Positions 38,051 to 49,549 of a stretch of 64,000 nucleotides of DNA are shown here, piece after piece; within the stretch, counting starts at the first letter, position 1; every line of letters starts with the position of its first letter. Source of the DNA: Serinus canaria (lineage: Eukaryota; Chordata; Aves; Passeriformes; Fringillidae); contig NC_066317.1 of the NCBI RefSeq assembly GCF_022539315.1, positions 51,626,435-51,690,434 on the forward strand. The letters are read 5' to 3'. The notes under the pieces were generated by a model. The model was not told the DNA's origin. It saw only the letters and a program-made list of their open reading frames with translations, and searched no databases. The translations under genes were made by a program, and so were the position numbers.

Positions 38051-38573
38051 TTATTGATTGCACTCGAGCTAGAGGTGACTACTGGGGATATTTCTCCTCA
38101 GAGACACCTTTGGCTCGCAGGCAGTTGCTATTAAGCACTCGGAACAGGCCCATGCAAAGCAGAACTCAGTTTGCCTCTAGTGGAAAAGGTCCAGGCGATG
38201 GTGAAGAGAAAGAAAGCGGGTTCTGCCAGAGGGTTAAATCCAGAGTTTATTCCAAGGTATTACAGTTCCGAATCTCAGTACAGCTCCGATCAGACCCCAA
38301 CCGCACGGCTCCAACGCCTTTTAATCTCACAGGAAGGTGGGAGGGAGGATAGGTGAGCCACCAACCAGGTGGGAGGGGGAGGGTCTCAGGGGACAATGAC
38401 ATCTGGACAGACCAGTGACTCCAGGCCTGAAGAGCATCTTTTGAACTTCTGCCAATCACACGATACCCTTGCTGGAATGTGGAACCTGACACAGTAATCA
38501 GGAATAGGGCAGGGGACAGGCAAGGAGGAAGCAGTCACAGCTGAGGGGCAGGATTTAGCTTTACACCACAACA
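38051..38573 (-). mobile_element. Avian ERV solo LTR, minus strand
   Basis: Read on the minus strand, the element starts TGTTGTGGTG (right edge). It has a TATA-like ATTAAAAGG (38317-38325), then about 70 bases later a poly(A) signal AATAAA (38246-38251), and a CG-containing U5 that ends near the left edge. GC and CpG are well above the flanks. The flanking sequences AACGG (38046-38050) and AACGA (38574-38578) match at 4 of 5 bases, but the left terminus does not give a clean CA end, so the boundary is tentative. No internal retroviral genes adjoin it. Frames inside it are incidental. Confidence 0.7.
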
Positions 38574-38879
38574 AACGATAGTCTGAAACAAATAAAATTT
38601 TAATTTCAGAAGAATGAATTAGATAGTATAGCTTGATCTGTATAGTACTGAAAATATTTTTTCCTCATTTTAGCTGAGCAACATACATTAATCTAAATCT
38701 GTTTTCTGATAAGAAAAACCCAAATTGACAGAATTTCTCAGTTTTCTTTAACCTCACTGTTAAAAATGTACCTGCTTCTGCTTTTAACTTGTCCAATTTA
38801 GTTGAAAGACCCTGTTGTCTTTCATATTATCTGTGCTAGATTAAAGTACTTTTTAGTACATGCTATTTTCTCCATGTAA

Positions 38880-39065
38880 GGACCCAGGAACTGATCACAC
38901 ACAATTTCAGGCACAGCTAGGAGTTAATCATTCTCACAGGCATGGTCCTCCAGCTCTGGCCACTGAGATTCCCTGGGTCCCTCATCTGTGTTGAAGACAG
39001 AGGCAAAGAATGCATTAGAAACATCTGCCTTGTCCATGTAATTATCTTTAGGTAGGATTGAATTA
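38880..39065 (-). mobile_element. CR1 ORF2 internal fragment, minus strand
   Basis: On the minus strand, GCATTCTTTGCCTCTGTCTT (about 38992-39011) encodes the AFFASVF motif found in the linker just before the reverse transcriptase domain of CR1-type ORF2. It continues into a Glu/Pro-rich segment with at least one in-frame stop. This part is far from the 3' end, so a longer CR1 once lay here or an internal piece survived. It lies about 300 bases from the LTR at 38051-38573. Confidence 0.7.
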
Positions 39066-39069
39066 TTTA

Positions 39070-41365
39070 GATATTGGTATTCCAAATTTGCATACATAGA
39101 ATTTAGTCATACTAAATGCCCTTTTTTATGACTTTTTTTTAAATTGATCCAAGTGAGTAACTGGCTTCTATAAATCATTGTTCTTTCATTCTTCCATGAA
39201 TAATTACTAAAAGCCTTTCAGATTTTAGTATGTGGTGTACAGGCAATAAAGATTAAAAAAAATAAAAGGTACTGGGAAAAAAAAACAGAAGAAAAAGGAG
39301 AAATATCTGTGTTTGGCTTCATTCTGCAAGGTTTATTTAAAAAAAAAAAAAAAAAAAACCACAAAAGAGTTTTACAGATTGCAGTCAGAAACAGTGATTA
39401 TTGAACAAAGTCTTCCCTAAAGCACTCTGATTTTCCCTTGCAATGACACTTCTATCCCGAGGTGAGAACTTTCATATTTGGAATATACACTGATCTGTGA
39501 CAATAGGCATACTGATACTCAGCTGATGAGAACCACAGAAAATCCTAATGCTAATACAGCTTTCCATAGGGATTATTCAAGGGTATTTAAAACAAGGAAA
39601 AAAGGAAAGAAAGGAAAAAGAAGGAAAAGTAATATTCAAAATTATTTTATCTATATCTAAAGGTTGTGCTTTTATGTTACCACAAGAATTCAAGGGTTGT
39701 ACTTCAGAGACTGACTGCCCAGAGAACTACAAGGCAAACAAAATCTAGAAATTTTCTCTTTGAATTTTCAGCCGGTGTTTTCATTATTTCTGTAGGACCA
39801 CAGGGCACAGAGAGGCTCCACGGATTAGACTTTGTACATGGTGCTGTAGATTTGAATCTCTTGTTTGGAATGAATTGTTATTACTTTTCAAAGTTTTAAT
39901 TTTTTTATAGAAGTTGGGAATTTTTTTTTATTATATTTTTATTGTATTTTTTTATAGTTTTTGTTATGTAATTTTCCAGCTGAGAGTTTTAAATTGTTTT
40001 ACATCTAGAAAACTTCAACAGGTTCCTATAGTTTTCTGCCTCCCTGTTTCAGATATTTGTTTAGTTTGGTTTTTTTTTTCTCCTAGAACAAAATGATACA
40101 GAGTTCAGTCATATAAGAATAACTGGTTTAAATCTGTGGCACAGATCATGGTCTGAAATCTACCCTGGAGCAGAGTTGGCTGATACTGACCCTTTTATCC
40201 CCCAAAGTTACAAACCTTTCTCTTAACCAACAACCATTTCCCTAAGAGACCTTAAGAACTTCAGTTTGAAGTAAGCATAAAATTTTTCATGTTGTGAATG
40301 ATTTTCACATTTCTCAGTGGGATTGCTAGATTGCCAGCTGCCCTGGGCATTTCCACTGGCTCCTATTGCAGCAAGGCCACAGGGGCCAAGGGCAAAAAGA
40401 GAGAGACTGAAAACATATGCAGGATGTGCAGTGATGTGGCATCAGAACTTTCCAAACAGGAGTCAAGATGAAGCTGCTGGCATTTTTGCCCTCTGTGATT
40501 CTTTTGTAGGTGACTCTTCAGGCTGATGAAAACAGCTTTCTACATTACTACTGCTCTCAGCAGCCTAAGAAACACCTATATTGTACTGCTTTTGACTCAC
40601 AACATTCACTTGAAGTTAACCTCTGCCCTGCAGTGTTACTGTTTCAGTCAATGTCAAAAGAGGATAACACATAGTAAAAATGTACTTAGGAATAACTGGG
40701 CCTGCGCCAGAGACAAAGGAATATGATAAAGCTCTTCCCTGCAAGTTGGGATGTGGCAGAACAGATTATCAGCTGATATTGGAAAGGAAGGTTTCTTTGA
40801 AACAAAAGTGTAGTGGGAGGAGGATTATGATACCAAATTATTTCATGCAAATGCTCAAAAAAAAATTAGTATCTGTATTTTAAGGATATCCATGGTTATT
40901 ACTTGTTTCTGTCAGCTCTCATTGCAAACTCCATTTTTTTCTCTGTACATGTATTAAAAAAAAAATAAAAAAATAGGAGCTGTGTAAGTTTATGGTTCCT
41001 TTATTTGGGGACAAAATATTCTAATTATTTTTAACTCCAAGGACTTTTCAAAAGGCAAATAATTTGTGGAAAAGTCAATTAATGGTAGACTAAAATATTC
41101 ACAGCTTTTCTATGCAGCTTATTAATTGAATGGGAAATTTGTAAACAAGTTTCTGATTATTAAGAAAAATAGAAAATAAATACAAAGATTTTAAATCTTA
41201 ATCCAATCTTATATTAAGGAATTATTTCAATTTAAAGTAAAAGTTAATTTAATATATAAATGCAATTTTCACTCTCTCTCTGTCTCTATATATATACACA
41301 TCCAGAAACATAAACACTTTTGAAACTCCATGTATGAGTGAGCAAACTTAGGATAAACACATCTT
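39070..41365. other. Unique DNA with homopolymer and polypurine runs
   Basis: It contains a 20-base A run (39339-39358), a polypurine stretch (about 39589-39628) and T-rich DNA at 39898-39970. A slightly GC-richer patch at 40317-40520 is unrecognised. There is no supported gene. Confidence 0.5.
41271..41300. repeat. CT/TA microsatellite
   Basis: A CTCTCTCTCT stretch passes into TATATATA and CACA; about 30 bases in total. Confidence 0.85.
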
Positions 41366-41485
41366 AACAAAAAACCAAAACATTTGTGTATTATCAACAC
41401 CATTCTCATTCCCAATCCAAAATACAGCCATGTAACAGCTACTAAAGAATTAACTCTACCCTAGCTGAAACCAGGACAATGCCAC
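41366..41485 (-). mobile_element. Avian ERVL-type LTR, 5' end fragment, minus strand
   Basis: The plus strand reads 'aaacatttgtgtattatcaacacc', 'cccaatccaaaatacagcc', 'agctactaaagaattaactctaccctagctgaaacca', the antisense of the 5' (U3) end of the LTR family seen complete at 48973-49544. Only about 120 bases remain, and the rest of the LTR is missing on the left. Confidence 0.75.
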
Positions 41486-41489
41486 ACTT

Positions 41490-42497
41490 ATTTTCTTCAT
41501 ATAACTAATATTTTTCTCTTATTTTTTGCTAGAAGAGTCAGATATTTGTGTCAGATATCTGCATAGCTTAGAGTAGGGGGAAAAAGGAAATTGGTAATCT
41601 GTATACTGAAAATCCAGTATTCCAATGAAAAAAAGTAACTTTCACAATATAAAGAGTCACATTACTCTTAACTGTTAATCTTAAAATACTATGAGATTCA
41701 CTTGGCTCTCTAGGTTGTTGGGGACAGACATTCTTCAGCCATAAAATCATGCTCAGATGAGGGATCAATATTTCTTCTGTGTGTAACTTATAACTGTAGA
41801 ATATGTAATCTATTTTTTAAATAGTTAAAGGATATTATTCCAAACTAACAATTTATGACAAAAACCTGAATACTCCCAAGGAAAATTAGTTCTCTGGGTG
41901 GCCCAGGAACTGCCCAGCCAGGGATCTTCACTTATGAGATAATAGACAGATTTGAGACATTGGAACAAGTTGGTACTGGGTAACTCACTGATCCCTCAGC
42001 AACACTCACAACTTAATAGGTGAAAGGCATCTCTAAGTGGAAATTTCAGACTGCCCTGGAAACTTCCTCCAAGCTTCTTCTCTGGAAGGAAAAAGTTGTG
42101 TTCTTAAGTATGTTTGTTAATGTCCTCTGTGGAGGATCTGGTTCATCTTTCCAGAGACTCCCCTGAATGGTTCGTGCTACAAAACTGATCAAATTGTGCA
42201 GAGATGAAAGATTTATAATTAAGCAATAAAAACTTCCTGCAAATGCAGAAATGGATGCATAGGACAGTCTTTTGTACATACTTCAGAAAGTCAGGAGATG
42301 CCTTACATGTGGATTAAGAAAATCTGTGGCAGTGGATCATACATGAGCTGAGTTGGCCACATAAGACTATAGGCCACCTGCATCATGAGACTTCAGCAGA
42401 AGAGTCAGACCCAATCCTGATAAAGTTTCTGTTATGGAATCTTGAAACAGAAACCTCATTTCCATCTGCACAGTGACTAACAGTCTTTTTTTTTTAG
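41490..42497. other. Unique AT-rich DNA, no gene seen
   Basis: No repeat or coding region is recognised. Confidence 0.45.
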
Positions 42498-42638
42498 GCA
42501 TTCCTCACGTGACAGTTACATTTCAAGGGACCAAAGAAATCAGCTATGCTTGCTTGCTTGCTTTCGAACTTTCCACAATGTGTGCAACATGGACAGACAT
42601 ACTCTGCCAACTCCATTTGAATGTCAGTTTAGTTATAG
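42498..42638 (+). other. Exon-like segment, 141 bp, strong splice-like flanks (unproven)
   Basis: CAGTC followed by ten T and AG forms a near-ideal acceptor immediately before 42498, and AG followed by GTGAGT forms a consensus donor immediately after 42638. One frame is open across the segment: 47 codons' worth, 141 bases, phase 1 at both ends, so skipping would keep frame. The peptide starts IPHVTVTFQGTKEISYACLL and contains four cysteines. I recognise no family. Four TGCT units at 42547-42562 are low complexity. It could be a coding exon, a noncoding RNA exon or a cryptic pseudo-exon. Confidence 0.25.
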
Positions 42639-42639
42639 G

Positions 42640-45600
42640 TGAGTTGCATGAGAATATTTTCAAAATTACTCTTATGTTTACTAATAAATCTGCAGTCACC
42701 AGACTGTTACCTTACTGTTGAGCTACATAGTTTCCTTGTTCTCTGTATTTTATCTATGTGGAATTATCCTCCAGATGCTAAACCATGTTCTTAGATGTTT
42801 CTACAATGCTTAATGTAGAATAAGTTACATTAGTTTTAGTCTATATTTCTTAAATGCTGAAACAGCCAGAGGAGTCAATGTTGGTTTATGGTGAGATTCT
42901 GTAAAGTTCAACAAAGGACATCAAAGAGCATGAAATGAACTGTCATGGAACAGTTGCCTGTTTACCCATTTCTAAATACAATTCAAACACTCTTTACAAT
43001 GGCAATTACTCAAAAAATGTGGAAAACAGTAATTTCTCATAAAATTGCCTAACTTCAAGCAAATATAATCAAAATGAAGTGAAATTGAAAATAAATCATC
43101 AAGGATGGGTGTATTATTAATATCAGTCCCTTGACACCTGAAAAAGTGTGAAATATTACACCTATATGTTTTTAGTACAAGACAGCTGCTTTAACATATA
43201 TAGTTACCAAAGGAAAGAATCTTGCAGACATTAGTGGGAGTTACATCAGGTTTTTCCCATCAAATACAGAGCAGCTCATGAAATATATCAATATTCACCT
43301 AGTTCCTTTTGTCTTAAAAAATAAATATGCTTGCAAAAAGACTCATAGGATTAATTTTGAAAGCCAAATAGAAATCTAATTAGACATATCTGTCAAGAAA
43401 ACATTTGAATGAGAAGGCAAGCATAATCTGAGATTGATTTTGGAAATGAAGAGTAACATCTGCCATTTTAGTCACAGCAATCAAGACTTGTCTTCTAAGA
43501 GACTCTAAATAGCATGTACCTGTTAAGTTTTCAGAGTAATCCATCTGCCTTGTTATGTAAAAAATTCTATAAATATTTCATTCCAAAAAAGAATATTTTG
43601 TTAATGAAGCCAAAGCAATTTTTTTTGCAAACAGGTAATAATAAATATTTCATTTAATTCCATAATAAAATATTATTATATAAAATATTTTTCAAAATTA
43701 ATAACATTATATCAGGAAAGCATAACATGGTTTTATTATACCACACATACCGAAGTGCTGAAATAAACACGATGGTTTCAGTCAGTGGAGTTTTGAGATT
43801 TCAAAGCCTTAAGGAGTGTCATAACTGTTCAATTCCTCTCCTCCACAGTCTTTCGGGCTTGAAATATCTGACACTATTCAAGCACTGTCAGTTTTCACAG
43901 TCAATAGCAGAAAACAATGTGATGGCAATTTAGTCAGCACCACCTCATGCATTCACAGTTCTGTGAAGTCACTTTTTTGTTTGATAGATCCTGCTGACTG
44001 TATCATAGGGGTCTTAGATTTGCATAAAAAATATTCTAGTTGATATGAAGTTTCAGTTTTGTAATGTTAAGTGTTGACAATGTCTAACTTCAATGTTTTT
44101 TCTCATGTTTGGATATTAAACATCTGATAATTATTGTTTCAGTAAATCAGCAAAGTAAAATATTTTTCAATCAATGGATTGAGGATGTTGGTGTACCAAC
44201 TACTAATGCCACTGGGCTGGATGGTCTGTTTGGATGGCTGGTTTGTTTTGGAGTGGGGTGAGGACTGGGGAGCTTTAGAGAGTGAGATACATTTTACCTG
44301 GTGTCAAGCACCTCTACTACACAGATGGCTCACAGCATTAGAAAGAAAAGATACCTCATAAACTTTTCCTACCCCAACACTGGACTCTTGTATGAAGAAC
44401 CATATGGCTCTTTTATCTTTCTCAGATGACAACATATTATTAATTCTCCCATCTCCTCAGTATCTGAACTGTTTTACTATTATTCCTTGTGTTTTTTCTG
44501 AGTAGTTATCTGACCAATGAACCTCCCAGCTATGAGTTTGGACAGTGCCGAAGGGTGTTGAAGTCAGTTGAGTAGCTGCATCAACAATGCTGGGAGGATA
44601 TTTTAAATTAATTTATTACAGTCCCCTTTCTGGTCCTTTCCCTTAAGGAACAGGTATTTGAACAAATCTAAGTCATTTGCAATTGTTTTGCATTTGGTTT
44701 CAGAGAGAGTAGGAAATATCTTCATACCCTCATAAGATTTTCTAAGAAGTTATTACAATCCATGACTTGGATATGTAATTTGGTGATTTTGGTGTGGATG
44801 TACAGGGAGAAAGAATTAGGAAATCTCTTATGATCAAAGCAACATTCAAAATCTGCATGCTTCTACTAAAACCAAAAATGTTTTGATGAATTAACAATTT
44901 GTAAAGGATAAAAAAAAAAAAAAAAGCTGGCATATTCAGGATTAACCTAATAGCAACTTTTCTTTCTGTATCTGGACCAGATGAGTAGTAAGAGTACATC
45001 AGTTAGAAATTACAAAAATTTAGGGGGAATTCACATGGATCTAATAGAATATTTGACCATCTCCTAGAGTTTTATATACTAGAATTGCATTTTCACATAA
45101 CACTTTGAAGATAATTAACAGCAAGGAGATGCTGAAATTGCTGTGTATATATGCTACTAGGATATAAACTAATAAGGGATAATATCTCCAGAACTATGGT
45201 ATTAGGATTGACCTTCTCCTGTCCTTCAGAAGGTTAAATATTAGATAAGTCACATGAAATGCTGATACAATGCATCTTCTGACGCAAATATTTTGGTTTT
45301 TATTATTATTTTTCAGAAGGTCTAGAAGAGTGTATACTTAACCATAAGTTTTAGAAAATCTGTATACAATGAATTGATTGCAGAAGATCTTCTGCAAAGT
45401 TCATATTTTTTAAAAATTGTGATCTTTAACTTCCTCTTGTAATCCTCCCTTAAGCTATGCATCAAGAACTCTTAGCAACTGATATTATTTGATAAGATAG
45501 AGCTAATAGAGAGAGAAAAAGTATGACTGATCATAACCCTTGTCATTGGCCTTCATGATTATTTATGAAGCCTATGCCTTTTCAACATAATAGCCATAGA

Positions 45601-48020
45601 TCAATCAGTGTTATGATGGCATCTTATCTAGTCAGTTAAATAATTACTATAATAATAAAATAATTCTGATCTCTCTCTAGTATTTCTAAGCAGTTGATAC
45701 AATCCACTCCTTAATTATGTTATTTCTACCTGCAGATTCAGAATATGTATTTTTTTTACCAACCAACATTCATAACTATATATTTCACACATGTATTTTC
45801 ATGTAGTAAGCTGTACAGAAGAGGCAATTGAAAATTTTCTCTTTGAACATATCAGATATAATTGGGAATATTTGTTGATTGACATACGAACTCTTGCTAT
45901 AATTTGGATACTTGGCCACTGACTGGCTGAGCTGATTCATGTAGATTTATGCCTTCCATTTAATGTATTAATAATTTAATCTTGATGAAGGAATTAGAAA
46001 TTATCTTCATCGTGGCATACTGCTGTGGTGTGCATACTAATAACAGGTTAATCATTGACCATTTGCATTTATGTTGTTTTCTGAGAGGATGAGCATTATA
46101 CTCCTGTCACACATTTTCCGTTCACATGCTGCTCAGGAAAATATACACTCTTCCATGGATCCTACAAATATTGTGCTAGTGTAATATAAGCACCTGCCAA
46201 TATGAAGCTGTGTATATCAAACTTTTGCCTGTCTGCTCCTTCCTCCCTCCCTCCCTCCAAAAAGCTTAAACTTGCAAGCTGTTCTGGCTTGTTACTACAT
46301 CTGTTTTCAGACAGGGAAAATTAATTTAACATGATCAATAACTCCTGTACCTCATTTAATATTCACATTCATAGGACAAGAAATATACTTTTCAGTTTGT
46401 GAAATAGGGAAAGCCTGAAAATACTTTTGCTAGCAAATTTTATCACCATTCTTGTTTAATATCAAGATCAGTGACACTTGTTATCCTAAGTTTTATTTTT
46501 TTCTTTTTTTTTACCATTTAATTTTTTTTATTTAGAAATTATACTCTTGCTCCTCAAACACTGCATGTGATTCAGGGAAATAAGAGACTGCAGAACCTCA
46601 GATACATAGCCTCTTACATTTGGTTTTGCAGAGCAAGCTGAATTGTAGTTCACAGTGGCAGCATTCTCTGAATTGTGCTGGAAGCACAAAGGAGCTCATT
46701 TTTTCTTGTTCTAGGATTTGGTTAAAGCAGAGCTATGGCTTTTCACACTTTCTGACAGAGTCGTGGGTTTTTTTAATAATAAAATACTTTGTGTGACCAC
46801 AGTTCATCATTTATTCAGTATGTGAAATACGTGATAATGATGGCAGTGTAAAAGGGCTAATAAATTGTTAGTCCTTCCACAGCTATAAAGTAACATAAAA
46901 ATAGTGATGGAACATTTATATTTCTTGACGTGATGCAGCATGTGAAGAATGCTACCATCAAAGATTGATTTTATTTGGAATAAGTTACCAAAGGCAAGTA
47001 AATCATTAAAAACTATTGCATTTTAATCTATATATTAAAAAAGGCAGAAAATTAATTTGCCATAAATTAATTTACACTATAATCTTGAATGAAAAAAAAA
47101 ATTACTATACCTCCAAAGATCTAAGACAGACTGTCAAATTGATGGAGTCTGTCAATAAATCACACAAAATTGTTTATCTGTCATTGAAGAACTCTGGATT
47201 GTTTAATGGATTTAAGTTTTCTAATAATGCAATCCTTAAATTTTTGCAGATGCAAAATTGCATATTTTGCATTGTATTTTGAATATTTAGAATATAGTCT
47301 CTGATGATCCTATAGCATTTTGTTTCTCAGGCACAGTAGAGGGAACTTTTCCAAGTTGCAAACAAATTTCAGGAAGTTTTCGCATAATTTAAGATTATGT
47401 GAAATTGTGTAATTATTTTTTTCTGTAAATATATTTAATAAATGAGACAAAACTAATTTATTCCAGATTAACAATTAACATGTTTGCTATTTGAGATGAG
47501 ACACGTCATGTATCTGTGCTGATTCAGACAGTCACTAATCAGATGAAGAATGGTGGCCTTCTTGCTTCTTGTCATGGTCTGATCATTGATGTTAAATCAT
47601 AATCTTTACATGTATTTGGGATTTTTTACATTTTACATCAGAGTTTTCCATCTATAATCCCTCAGTTGTTGGCTGTCCTATGTCAATTATTCTACTTCCT
47701 GCATTTTTACCCTTGTGATCATTTATGGCTCTTTCCTATGCACTTTCTCACAGATTCTTTTCACAATTTATCCATTTTCTCAGAAGTGTGATCCAAACAT
47801 ACACATGAATTGTATTAGAAAGAGACATTGGATTGCAGACAGTGGAGCCACTCAGAAAAGATTTATCATCTTCTCTCTTTACATAGATTTAACATCCTTC
47901 ATAAGCACAAAGTCTAATATAATTGTGGTCTCTATGGAAAGAAGAAACATCAGAAGAGAACAATCCTATACATTGTTTTAAGGCAATCTTGCAGTCTTTT
48001 GTTCCAAGGATACCATATTG
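42640..48020. other. Unique AT-rich DNA, no gene seen
   Basis: No transposon is recognised in more than 5 kb. Only a (TCCC)n stretch at 46240-46258, an A run at 44912-44926 and small featureless frames (e.g. 47016-47282, 47715-47981 plus; 44742-44999 minus) are seen. Confidence 0.5.
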
Positions 48021-48067
48021 AACTAAAAGTCAACTAAAAGTCAACTTTAATGACTAAAAAGTCATTA
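48021..48067. repeat. Short tandem repeat followed by inverted repeat
   Basis: AACTAAAAGTC occurs twice in tandem (48021-48031, 48032-48042). It is followed by TAATGACT (48048-48055) and its exact reverse complement AGTCATTA (48060-48067) around an AAAA loop. Confidence 0.85.
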
Positions 48068-48069
48068 AT

Positions 48070-48967
48070 GTTACTAAAATGATATCTTGAAAGCAGTGGA
48101 TATCTCTCAATCTCTTAACTTAAACCAAGTCCTTGTTTGGTTTTGTACCAGCTATAATGAAATGGATTGACATACCAAAATAACTAAAGAGTAGCAGCTA
48201 AAATTTCTTGGAATAGCTTAGCAGGGGAACATGTTAGTTTTTTCCCAATGTTAAGTTTATTTGCAGAGGAAAAAAATATTTCAGAGAAGGAAAAGAGCTA
48301 TAAATTGACAAATAGCTATGTTGATGGGGTGGGGAGAATAAAAATTGTTTTTAACTCTACCTCAGTAGGGTTACCTCAGTTCAGATGTTTTATTTCATGG
48401 CTAACTTCTTTAAACACATGCAGCACCTAAATTTCTCACACACAAAGGAAGTCACTTTTATGTATAAATTTGAAAATAAAGGGTCTGGGATTTTAAGTTA
48501 ATTACTGATTTGGGAAAAAGTTAAAATGAAGGAAACATTCAAAAGTTCACATAGACTGGTGTTAGTGCAATGTGCTAAAATCACTAAGATATTCAGTTTT
48601 TCAGATTTGTCTTCATTTACTTTAAACTGTATTTCCAATTTTGTTAACTGAAGGTAAATAATATTTTAATTTAGAGTGTTGGTATCCCTCATCATTGCCA
48701 TGTTCTTGATTATAGTGGCTAACAGTAAATAATACTTCTACTGGATGATTAGAATAACAGTTTACTTACTACCAGTTTAGGATCATAAGAGTTCTAAGAT
48801 ACTCCAGCTTTAATGACAATGAAATATATTTAAATTTAATTTTTACGAAAAATAAAGGAAAAATTAAGCCATGGTCATCTTAGAATCTATTTGAATCTTC
48901 CTGAGTATAAAAGTGTCAGCAACAACTGAAGCCTTTACAAGTTTCATTTTCTGGGGTTACGTGTGGG
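48070..48967. other. Unique AT-rich DNA, no gene seen
   Basis: No feature is recognised. Confidence 0.5.
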
Positions 48968-48972
48968 CCAGG
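48968..48972. repeat. Target site duplication, left copy
   Basis: CCAGG immediately left of the solo LTR, identical to CCAGG at 49545-49549. Confidence 0.85.
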
Positions 48973-49544
48973 TGTCAGCAGTTTAAGCCCAGCCTGAACT
49001 AACTCTCACTCACCCCCTCCCACCAGTGGGATGGGGGAGAGAACCAGAAGGGTAAATATAGAAAACTTATGGATTGAGATAAACACAGTTTAATAAAGCA
49101 AAAACCACAAATGTAAGCAAAGCAAAACAAGGAATTAATTCACCACTTCCCATGGGTGGGAAGGTGTTCAGCCATTTCCAGGAAAACTGGGGTCCATCAT
49201 ACATGACAGTGACTTGAAAAGATGTACCCCATCACTCCAACATTTTCCCCCTTCCTTCTTCTTCCCCCTGCTTTATATATTGAGCATGATGCCACATGGT
49301 ATGGGATATCCTTTAGGGCAGTTGGGCTCAGCTGTCCTGGCTGTGTCCCCTCCCAAATTCTTGTGTCCCCACAGCCTCCCTCCTGACAGGATGGTACAAG
49401 AAGCAGAAAAGGCCTCGACTCTGTAAGAGCTGCTCAGGAATAATTAAAATATCTCAACGTTATCAATGCTGTTTTCAGCACAAACATAGCCCCTTACAAG
49501 CTACTGAAAAGTAAATTAATTACATCCCAGCTGAAATCAGTACA
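48973..49544 (-). mobile_element. Complete solo LTR of an avian ERVL-type element, minus strand
   Basis: The 572-base block starts TG and ends CA on the plus strand (TGTCAGCAG ... CAGTACA) and is bracketed by a perfect 5-bp duplication, CCAGG. Read on the minus strand it has the U3 start TGTACTGATTTCAGCTGGGA, a TATA box ATATATAAAG (49271-49280) and a poly(A) signal ATTAAA (49089-49094). A U5 follows with a 'gattctctcccccatccca'-like segment and a 'gggcttaaac' end. This is one of the commonest LTR families in bird genomes. With no internal genes and intact duplications, it is the product of LTR-LTR recombination that removed a provirus. A 70-codon frame (49214-49426) is incidental. Confidence 0.92.
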
Positions 49545-49549
49545 CCAGG
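49545..49549. repeat. Target site duplication, right copy
   Basis: CCAGG directly after the LTR terminal CA, matching 48968-48972. A 5-bp duplication is the size usual for ERVL-class integration. Confidence 0.85.

Noticed and set aside
42547..42562. (TGCT)4 as a separate microsatellite
   Set aside because: Too short to stand alone; noted only as a caution on the exon candidate that contains it.
46240..46258. (TCCC)n stretch as a regulatory or triplex element
   Set aside because: Only about four units; ordinary microsatellite.
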